A stretch of 64,000 nucleotides of DNA from contig NC_056745.1 in NCBI RefSeq assembly GCF_019279795.1, positions 511,095,823 to 511,159,822 of the forward strand, given 5' to 3'. The notes beneath the pieces are model-generated. The model was not told the DNA's origin, did not search any database, and saw nothing but the letters and a program-made list of their open reading frames with translations. Below are positions 56,272-64,000 of this stretch, one piece after another. Position 1 is the stretch's first letter. Each line of letters begins with the position of its first letter. Source of the DNA: Protopterus annectens. Its lineage: Eukaryota; Chordata; Ceratodontiformes; Protopteridae. Position numbers and translations under genes: made by a program.

Positions 56272-57411
56272 TTAGCTTTTAACATGATCAGGCAAGCTTT
56301 GTTCCCTAAGCCAGGCATGTCTACGAATGACTGCTCCTGTAGCAGCAGCTCTACTTGAGGCCTCTAAGGCATCATAACGACATTGTAAGGTGCGTTTACC
56401 CACTTGTTCTGCACTATGCATCATATCCTGCAATTCCTTCAAATCTGGTTGTTCAGGTTGAGACATTTTGTTTCTTAATTGTGATAACAAAAACTGCTGA
56501 TATTTAAGCATATGGAACTGACAATTTAAGGCCCTCATGGCTAGGGTGGCAGAGGTGTATACCTTTTTCACCCACCTTTCTAAGGATCTAGATTCTCTTT
56601 CAGAAGGTAGTGGATTCTTGGCAGTAGAGGCCTTCATTCCCTTGGGGCCTTGAGAAATGGTTTCAGGGTCAGCATTATGGCTTTTGAAAAGAAATTGGTG
56701 AGAGTTAGGGACTCTGTAGTACCTATCAGGTTTGACTGGTGCAGGAGGCAGGGAATCCGGATTAAGACAAGCATCCGAGTAAACATCATCAAGTATGTCC
56801 AGGACAGGAGGTATAGCCAGAGGACTGTGTTGAGGTAACAAAAGAAATTCCCTAAGCCTTTTCTTGGAATCAGAAAAGTCTTGGCCTTCCCAATGGAAGT
56901 GCTCCCTCAAAGTGTGCAAGGTTTCCCCAAAAGAAAAATCCTCTGGGGGAGATACAGAAGGAATGGACTGTTCTGCATCAGAATCTTCATAAGGGGAGTA
57001 CGAGTGTTCCTCCACATCAGAATGTTCTGAGAAAATGGAGCCCTGTTCAGAAGAGGGACAGTCTTCCTCCACTCTGGGTCTCTTGTCTGGAGAGGGTTGG
57101 GAACCCCTGATATAGGAAATTCAATCCTCAGCCATTTTAAGCATCTGCTTTTTAGGCATGGGGCCTGGGGATGGGCCCTGTGCAACAGGCCTCTTGGGAT
57201 GCATGGCTGATTTGGACTTAGTGAAGGCCTTAATAGAAAAGGAAGAAGAGGGTCTAAATACACCCTGGGTGGAAGTGGACCTGTCCACATTAGGAGGCTC
57301 AACTCTCACTGTGGTTTCGGTGGTTGTAGTCTGAGTAAGGGCCGAGGTACCAGCGGTCTCGGGTACAGAAGACACCGCCAAGGAAGTGTCGTCGGTAGTC
57401 AGGGACTGCAT
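56272..57411 (-). pseudogene. D8 gag-like protein, main part
   Basis: Same protein as D6 40293-41624. TGA at 57121-57123 replaces a Leu codon after KMAED. An extra T at about 56279 breaks the frame at HVKA. Compared with D6, an extra codon is present at DILDDVY. Confidence 0.86.
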
Positions 57412-57486
57412 AGGCGTCTCGCTGAGAACCGGGCCACATGTAGCCGGCTTTGGCGTGGTGTCGGTGGAGACCGCGGGCCTCGCGTG

Positions 57487-57741
57487 TCAGTCTTTGTCCT
57501 TGCGTTTTTTGGACAAAATGGTAGTCGGAGTATCCGACGACATTTTATAATCAAAGGCTTTACCAAAATAATGTTGGGCGAACTCCGCCCGACGCTTAAT
57601 AGTGCATTTATTGAAAGTCGCACAGAAGCGACAGCCCGAGACGTCGTGGTCTGGTCCTAAACAAGGTATGCAAAGGGAATGGAAATCCTTATGCGGTATT
57701 TGCTTCCCACAAGAAATACAATTGTTAACTTTGTCTGACAT
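57487..57741 (-). pseudogene. D8 gag N-terminus with intact Cys/His motif
   Basis: MSDKVNNCISCGKQIPHKDF, then HSLCIPCLGPDHDVSGCRFC, all eight metal ligands present, followed by basic KKRKDKD and a stop at 57487. In D7 and D1 the frame continues KDRHPRSK here, so the stop is a lesion. Gag resumes at 57411. Confidence 0.85.
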
Positions 57742-57879
57742 CGGTCTGAGGCAAGAAAAGTTTCCCCAATGGGTTACTTAGCTTTAAAGAAGACTTCGGT
57801 TTGCAATTTTTCGTAAATTCAGGAGCTGGCCGACCGGCACTTGCGAACTGCTTCTGCTTCGGGCACCGCGCGGCAAAAA

Positions 57880-58053
57880 AGACTGGAGAATATGGCGTCG
57901 GCTGTGACTTATATACCCCTGTCGCACTGACGTCAGGGAAGAAGGCGACAACAACCGACGCCGGACCAAGACTTTGGAATTCGGCCTACCGAGGACCCGC
58001 CTGACGGCAGAGAACCCATATGTGATTACTGCAGCTGTATGCACGATGAACAT
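57880..58053 (-). repeat. D8 left inverted terminal repeat
   Basis: Inverse of the inner right repeat, with the 13-bp left-specific tip at 58041-58053 that is complemented in the ICR. Confidence 0.93.
57908..57935 (-). promoter_or_regulatory. D8 main promoter: TGACGTCA plus TATATAAG
   Basis: CRE palindrome at 57928-57935 and TATATAAG at 57908-57915, spacing 20 bp, both intact. Gag ATG at 57741 is about 165 bp downstream of the TATA box. Confidence 0.68.
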
Positions 58054-58597
58054 CATGTGCCACATCTATATGTACCCCTACGTCTATTACTAAAGGCATT
58101 AATATTGGGTTCATGTTCCAACAAATTTTTGATGTTATTCCCTTTGCGATATACCATCGACACTCTTTCCTTGTAAATTACTAAGATCTGTAATGTCCCT
58201 AAAAATATTCCATTCATGTAAAATAATACTTTGAATAGTGCCTGAATTGGCACTATAATCAGTAATAAAAGCTTGATTAAATTTTGTCTGGGAATAAGCA
58301 GACCCTGAAGTTTTTTCCAATTGCCCAGTACCCAAGACTGGTCGATATTTATCATTTCTACCCTCTTGGACTTCTAAACAAATATTATTAATGAAGTCTA
58401 CAGGGTAGCCCCTTTCCTGAAACATCCCAGTAAGTCTGGAACATTCAAAATGATAGTCCGAATCATCAGAGGTCATACGGGATGTCCTGAAAAACTGACC
58501 CTTAACAATCCCTCTTTTTTGATATCCTGGATGTGAACTATTGTAATGGATATAACTGTTGGAAAACATAGGTTTCCTATAGATGTTAGATCTGAAA
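58054..58597 (-). pseudogene. Penelope-like reverse transcriptase, C-terminal part
   Basis: The frame 58135-58569 reads SSHPGYQKRGIVKGQFFRTS, then GMFQERGYP. Next come FITDYSANSGTIQSIILHEW, typical of the Penelope RT thumb. A frameshift leads to MVYRKGNNIKNLL, then GTYRCGT in 58053-58355, where D8 interrupts. Catalytic motifs of the palm are upstream and missing. Confidence 0.85.
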
Positions 58598-60246
58598 CCT
58601 GTCTGACACTGGAAAGGGCCAATTCTTTGTTGGCCAATTTCTGCTAAATCGAGGTGGCTGTACCTGTAAGAAATCCTTGACTGTTTGCATAGATTTAGCC
58701 TTATCCTCCATTTTCTTTAACACCTCTTCTGCCTTAACACCAAACAAGGTATCATGCTGTAAAGGAGCATCCAATAATTTTGCCTTAACATGATCAGGTA
58801 AACTCTGTTCTTTTAACCAAGCATGTCTTCGAATCACAGAACCTGTAACTGCGGCTCTACAAGAGGCCTCTAAAGAATCAAAACCACATTGCAGAGTATG
58901 TTTCCCCACCTGTTCAACTGCATGCAATAAATCCTGCATTTCTTTACAGTCAGGAGCTTCTGAGCTTGCAAACATTTTCTCTTTTAACTGAGCCATTAAA
59001 TATTGTTGGTACTTAAGCATGTGAAACTGGCAATTTAAAGCCCTTACTGTTAAAGTTGCAGAAGTGTAAACTTTCTTCCCCCATCTATCCAAAGCTCTGG
59101 AATCTCTGTCAGAGGGTACTGGATTTTTTGCAATGGAAGCCTTAACCTCTTTTGGACCCTGGGAAATAGTTTCTGGATCAGCAGAAGGGTTTTTATGAAG
59201 AAACTTGAGAGTCAGGGACTCTATAATACCCATCTGGCTTGGCTGGTGCAGGGGGCAAAGAATCAGGAGATAAGCTGGATTCAGAGAACACATCATCCAC
59301 AATATCTAACACAGGCGGAATAGCCAGGGGCCTGTGCTGAGGCAATAAAAGGAAGTCCCTGAGCCTTTTCTTGGATTCTGAATAATCCTGACTTTCCCAA
59401 TGGAAATGCTCCCTCATGGTATGTAAAGTTTCCCTAAAAGAATAATCCTCTGGAGGAGAGGCTGAAGGGATAGATTCTTCAGCATCAGAGTCCTCATAGG
59501 GGGGTAGAGAGTATCCCTGGCCTGAAGAGGAATCAGAGGAAATGGAAACCTGATCAGAGGAATCATAGTCTGCATTCTGCCTAAGCCTTTTCTCGAGAGG
59601 GGGATGGGAACCCCTGATTAGAGTAATGAGGTCTTCGGCCATTTTAAGCATCTGTTTCTTAGGCATGGAGGACTGTCCAGGAGAATGCTGTACTTGCTCC
59701 TTTGTCTTTAATGGTACTTTTGTCTTGGCTGTTGCTTTAATGGTAAGTTGTGAAGGTCTGAAAATACCCACAGAAGCCGATGCCTGCTCAGCGGCTCCAG
59801 ACCTATCTGAGGGATTAGTTTCCGTAGGCCCAATACCTTGAGTTTCCAGAGGCCTAGTTGTCTCCACGTGGGAGTCGGAGGCGGCCTGTGGCTCTGAGGT
59901 AGCGGGTGTCAGGGGCTGCGAAAGCACCTCACTGAGAACTGGTGACTGGCCTAAAAGAGGTTTCGTCGGTTTTGGACCTCGGATGCCTGTCTTTATCCTT
60001 GTCTTTGCATTTTTTCAGAATTGCGGTCGTCGTTTGATCCGACGGCATAGTATAATTGAACCTTCGGCCAAAGTAGTGCAAAGCAAAATCAAAATGTCTT
60101 TTTATAGTGCATTTGTTAAATCTAGCACAAAACCGACAACTAGGGACATCGTGATCAGGGCCTAGGCATGGAATACAGTAAGAGTGGAAGTCCTTATGAG
60201 GTATTTGCTTCCCACAAGAAATACAATTATTAACTTTTTCTGACAT
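58598..60246 (-). pseudogene. D7 gag-like protein
   Basis: The ATG at 60246 (MSEKVNNCISCGKQIPHKDF) begins the intact metal-binding motif, ending CRFCARF. A frameshift at about 59930 leads to the Ser/Pro-rich frame 59193-59927. Another near 59200 leads to 58586-59302 with VYTSATLTVRALNCQFHM, RRHAWLKEQSLPDHVKAKLL and VQPPRFSRNWPTKNW. The gene runs into the Penelope insertion at VSDR and continues at 51585. Confidence 0.87.
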
Positions 60247-60391
60247 CGGTCTGAGGCAAGAAAAAAGTTTCCCCAACGGGGTACTTAGGTTTATTGAAGA
60301 CTTCGGATCTGAAATTCAACTTTGAAAATCTCAGGAGTCGGCCGACCGGCACTTGCAAACTGCTTCTGCTTCAGGCACCACGCGGCAAGAA

Positions 60392-60567
60392 AGACTGAAG
60401 AAAATGGTATCGGATGCATCTTATATACCCCTGGCGCACTGACATCAGGGAAGAAGCGACAGCAACCAACGCTGGACCAAGAATTTGGAACTCTGGCCAA
60501 CTGCGGGACCGCCTAACGGCAGGATAACCCAAGTGTAATGACTGCAGCAGTGTAACACGATGAACAT
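60392..60567 (-). repeat. D7 left inverted terminal repeat with promoter
   Basis: Inverse of 48056-48222. TATATAAG lies at 60420-60427 on the minus strand. The CRE site reads TGATGTCA at 60440-60447, a C-to-T change of the CpG in TGACGTCA, as expected from methylation decay. Confidence 0.88.
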
Positions 60568-61559
60568 CTGGTATTGATAGGATAAGTAAATGAATAGTTA
60601 CTAGTTACTGAACAGACAGTAAAGTGGGTCTCTACTAATTAGCAGCAGGTCACACAAACCAGTAGATATAAACAGCTTGAGGTAGAATAGGTAGAGGTCA
60701 GCGGGAGGTAGAGGGGGACAGAGTGGAGAGAGGTGATGACAGACTGTCGTTTGTAGGTCAAGAGCTACAGCAATGTAGGAATATTAATAATATAACTAGC
60801 TGGTTAAATGTATATACATTAAATTCTTAGGTGCAGGATCCGAAGTAGAGTGCTGAGCAGATCGACAAACGACTGAGGGTTTTGTCTTTAGGTTTGGCTG
60901 AGTTCCTGGAGTTTACAGGGGCCTCATTATGGAGGATAGCTAGTGGAAGATGCAAGTCCTGTTAAAGAAGGGGAGACTTATTATGTATGCAGACACTTAA
61001 GCATTACAGTCCGTAGAACAGTAAAAAAGAAAAAAAATGTTAGGTTGAAGAGGGAGCAGTATTAGGGGGAAATAGGTAGATGAAGGAGACACTTACGAAG
61101 AATAGGACGGGAGGGTACTGGAAGGTGAATGAAACCAGTACTACAGTGTAGGTAGGAGAAGGGGGGACATGGGAGACAGTAAGGCAGGAATGTGAGTTAG
61201 ACAGACAGAAGTATACGAGGGTTACATAGGGAAAATTGGGACTTGTGTTATCAAGACAAAAAGAGTTGGGAAGAGTAAAGGAACTGCTCAAAACGAGTAA
61301 TACACACTGAGGTGAAAGGTCTGGGCCAGGTTAGTAGGGAAGAGGTGAAAAGGGACTGCATACAAAAGAAAGGAAGCATGTGCGTTATGCAGAATATCAG
61401 CAATAAGACAATTATCTAAAGCAGTGTCATACAACCAATTAAGAGTATAAGGGGGTTAGGAGCTCGGACACTATGTTTTGCAAAACCAATACGGGTTAGT
61501 TTCAAAGGACAAAATAAACAGTTAAGGGGTTACGCTCCTGGCCCGGAACCCACACACAC
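60568..61559. other. No gene seen; purine-rich
   Basis: Plus-strand purine-rich DNA (especially 60670-60750 and 61040-61220). The open frame 61040-61291 minus is low-complexity Ser/Pro/Phe and not convincing. Confidence 0.5.
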
Positions 61560-61564
61560 CTTTC

Positions 61565-62207
61565 CTAAAACCAAATGTCATATGCTGGTAAATAATCAGA
61601 TTCCGTTTCCCTGGGAGACGACAATGCAGGGCAGAGAACACTGTCAAGGAAAGTATCAGGGATAGGGCCTGAAAAGGGATCCAGACTTCGTTGTTTGGCC
61701 CATATGGAAAACCTTCTCCATTTACTGGAATATACCTTCTTCATAGATGGCTTTTGAAAAACCAAAATAATATCCCTCAACAGGGAAGGAAGCCTGGACT
61801 GCAAAAGGATTACTGGAACTGGAGAAACCATGCAGTTAGAAAAGGGGTCTGGAGACTGGAAGTGGAAACCCCCAGGGATGGGAAATAAGATCCAGAGAGG
61901 GATCTAGTATCAAAGGAGAATACTTCGGATGAGACCTCAGGAAGGAGAACCATGCCAGAAAGGGGCAATAAGGATGTGAGGGGTCTTCAGGCGATGAGCT
62001 TTCTGATGGACTTTGGGTATCAGAGGAATGGGAGGGTAAGCATAGAGGAGACCCGGGGGCCAATCATGAACTAAAGCGTCCCGGGGTGACTCCCCTGCTG
62101 GGGGATCAGGGCAAAGAAATTGCTGGATTTGTGGTTGACTGGGGAGGCAAAGAAATCATGGCAAGGCTGAATCAAATGGTCGAAGATTTGTCTCGCCACT
62201 AACAGAT
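61565..62207 (-). pseudogene. D9 recombinase N-terminus and RNase H tail
   Basis: The frame 61565-61831 contains LVFQKPSMKKVYSSKWRRF and SIWAKQRSLDPF, the core-binding start of the recombinase. No catalytic residue remains. The frame 61836-62063 includes SDTQSPSESSSPEDPSHPYC, the linker in another frame. Confidence 0.7.
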
Positions 62208-63960
62208 TCAGGGACCAGTTGTGAGGACTAAAGATGGACCTGCTGAGTCTGTCGGCCAACACGTTGGAATCCCGGGAATGTGAGTTGCAAAGAGAAAGCA
62301 CCTGCAAGACATCACCCATTCCCACACTCTCATGGCCTCTATGCACAGAGGATAAGACCATGTTCCACCTTGCTTTTTGATGTACCAAACAACATCCATG
62401 TTGTCCATCTGAATTGCTAATGTCCTCAGAGGGAGGCATTCCTGAAAGACTTGCAACGTTATGACTGCTCTCATCTCCAGGACATTTATGTACAATTTGG
62501 TCTCTGTGGGGGACCACGTGCCTTGAATTGTCCTATCCTGAAAATGCCATGGTCGCTGTGGCCTTGGGTAGGGGAAGACAAAATGGTCTGCCTGGACATA
62601 AATCCTGAGACTGAAGCCACAAGTAAGATGATTCCTGCATACCTGGGTCAATTTTATGGTCATGGACATGGGTTGAGACAGAATGGACCACTGGACCGCC
62701 AGGGTCCATTGGAGAACTCTCATGTGATACCTGGTGGGAGGAGCCAACTGAACTGCAACCGCCATCGAGCCTAAAGTTTGGAGGATCAAGTGAACAGGCA
62801 GACGTGACAGATCCAACAAGAGAGAGAGAGAGAGACCTGATCTCAAATTAGCTGAACCCAGTATCCAGTTGGATCCCAATGAACTCCAGATTTTGGCTCG
62901 GTATTGGTTTGGATTTTGGAAGCTTCACTGTGATGCCTATAGACTGGAAAAGATTAAGGACATACCTGGGGGCCAGAGATAGTCGATGCCTTGTGGGAGT
63001 CGTGAGCGGCTAATCATCCAGGTATGGAAAAATCTGGAAATCTTGCAGCTGGAGATGAGCCGCCACCACTGCCATACATTTGGTAAACATGCAGGGGTGA
63101 GGGCTGTGGTGACTCCAAAAGGGCAGGGCTTTTAACTGGTAATGACTGGCCCCCAACCAAAAGTATAAATGTCTCCTGGAGCATCTGTTGATAGTTACAT
63201 GATAGTACACACCCTTGAGATCCACTGAGCACATCCAATCATCTTTGCACAGGAGAGGCAGAATGGACTGAACAGTGACGAAGCGGAACTTGGACTTTGA
63301 CAGATCAATTTTGGACCTCAGAGAGCTAAATCTGATGAGGTCCCCGGTCATCTTTGGCACCAAAAAGAAGCAACAGTAAGTTCCGGACCCTCATTGACCT
63401 GTTGGGACCTCTTGAATGTCTCTTTTTAAAGAAGGTCTAGAGCCTCAAGATAGATCAACCCCCTTTGGCGGGGTGTAATTCCCAGGAGAAATGTTTGAAT
63501 TGGAGGGGGCTGAGAAAAGGGAATGGAGTAACCGCTGGAAATAATTTTAGCACCCACTGATCGGAGGTGTGACTTGTCCGGGCTAATGGGTGAAGGGAGA
63601 ATTGACTCCCGACTGCCTCCTGGGCAGGAAAGTCTGGCAGTGTCTTTGAGAAGGGTTCCCAGGAGCCCTGGTTCTGCGCACCCCCTTTACCACTGGGGCA
63701 GCATTTGCCACTGAATCCCCTGCCCTGGCTTGTGGAAGAGGATTTCTGGGGAGCATCCTGAAAGGAAGACCGTTGCCTGCAACTAAAGCTTACTTCCTCT
63801 CTGGGTCTTAGAAAAGGACTGCTCTGGAGTAGAAAACTTGATCCCTACCACAGAAAGAGTCTTGCCTTCCTGCTCGCTGCGGGTTAAGGTATCCCTAACA
63901 GATGGCCCAAACAAGGTGGGGCTTTCAAAGAAGGCATTAGTGAAAAACGCCTTAAAGGGT
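62208..63960 (-). pseudogene. D9 reverse transcriptase-RNase H
   Basis: RT blocks in the frame 63010-63363: MCSVDLKGVYYHVTINRCSR, then ALPFWSHHSPH, MFTKCMAVVAAHLQLQDF and FPYLDD. A TAG follows the Asp pair where D3 and D5 have Trp. ALPFGL is damaged to ALPFWS. RNase H in 62208-62879 retains INVLEMRAV and QMDNMDVVWYIKKQGG. The N-terminal block (TSDQWVLKLFPAV) is near 63560. Confidence 0.8.
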
Positions 63961-64000
63961 TCCTCAAACCTGCAAAGGTGAAGCCAGACATGCCGTGTCA

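Larger units (their letters stand above)
52466..58053 (-). mobile_element. DIRS D8, inserted in the Penelope-like element
   Basis: A complete 5.6-kb sister of D6 bounded by agtacag at 52466 and gaacat at 58053. Removing it restores minus-strand GGCACATG^TTCACAATG inside the Penelope coding frame. Inactivating changes are more numerous than in D6: a nonsense codon each in gag and RT, a 1-bp insertion between RT and RNase H, and a small deletion in the recombinase. Confidence 0.95.
51586..58597 (-). mobile_element. Penelope-like element, 5' truncated, split by D8
   Basis: The two parts, 51586-52465 and 58054-58597, are one 1.4-kb insertion in D7 flanked by a 14-bp duplication. The right part encodes the end of a Penelope-type reverse transcriptase and the left part a GIY-YIG endonuclease plus 3' DNA. 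Joining them across D8 gives a continuous reading of the RT-to-endonuclease connection. The 5' portion of the RT is absent. Confidence 0.88.
48010..60567 (-). mobile_element. DIRS D7, interrupted by a Penelope-like element
   Basis: The two halves are 48010-51585 and 58598-60567. The right tip and ICR at 48010-48496 match the left repeat at 60392-60567 (acccaagtgtaatgactgcagcagtgt in inverse), proving they are one element. Element order (minus): left repeat, gag 60246-58598, RT-RNase H 51585-49531, recombinase 49820-48460, ICR, right repeat. About 5.5 kb without the insertion. Confidence 0.93.
61560..64000 (-). mobile_element. DIRS D9, truncated, continues beyond the window
   Basis: RT, RNase H and the start of recombinase in DIRS order on the minus strand. 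The recombinase stops at about 61560, so the 3' third, ICR and right repeat are lost. The gag side runs off the window. Related to D3 and D5. Confidence 0.85.

Noticed and set aside
61040-61291. Minus-strand Ser/Pro/Phe-rich frame
   Set aside because: It lies in purine-rich low-complexity DNA that leaves the opposite strand free of stops.

Overview
This window is vertebrate nuclear DNA packed with retrotransposons. It has no prokaryotic features. The one recognisable host sequence is a 95-bp minus-strand exon at 18328-18422. It is bounded by consensus splice sites and encodes part of the YEATS domain of a YEATS4 (GAS41)-like protein. The window therefore appears to lie mostly in very large introns of that gene, or beside it. 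Many DIRS copies together with CR1, L1/Tx1-like, Rex1/L2-like, RTE-like and Penelope elements suggest a large-genome vertebrate such as a salamander or caecilian, with lungfish as an alternative. The species cannot be fixed from sequence alone.

Layout. 1-1318: minus-strand CR1 fragment. 1330-2795: unclassified retroelement ORF with internal repeats. 2796-7915: DIRS copy D1. 9000-17290: decayed DIRS D2 split by DIRS D3 (9771-15585). 17300-19600: mostly empty apart from the YEATS4 exon. 19620-23500: nearly full-length but frameshifted plus-strand CR1. 24530-28560: minus-strand L1/Tx1-like LINE carrying a small RTE-like fragment. 29071-29213: possible tRNA-derived SINE. 30231-31514: DIRS 3' fragment D4. 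31712-43816: DIRS D5 split in its gag by DIRS D6 (36652-42170). 44165-47790: Rex1/L2-like LINE. 48010-60567: DIRS D7, split by a Penelope-like element (51586-58597), which is itself split by DIRS D8 (52466-58053). 61560-64000: DIRS D9, running off the window.

The DIRS copies share one plan in element sense (minus strand). It runs: left inverted terminal repeat with a promoter, gag-like ORF with Cys/His motif, RT-RNase H ORF, an overlapping tyrosine recombinase ORF, an internal complementary region (ICR), a pyrimidine-rich tract, then the right inverted repeat. The ICR joins the complement of the two element tips. This fits the DIRS model of a circular intermediate inserted by the tyrosine recombinase. 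Because the copies sit inside one another, several pre-insertion sites can be read directly. They show no target duplication and, in three cases, a TG^TT centre. D6 and D8 are close relatives and the best preserved. D6 keeps an uninterrupted 693-residue RT-RNase H frame and only one nonsense codon in its recombinase. No copy is fully intact.

Caveat: boundaries come from reading repeats by eye. Subfamily names need a database comparison.
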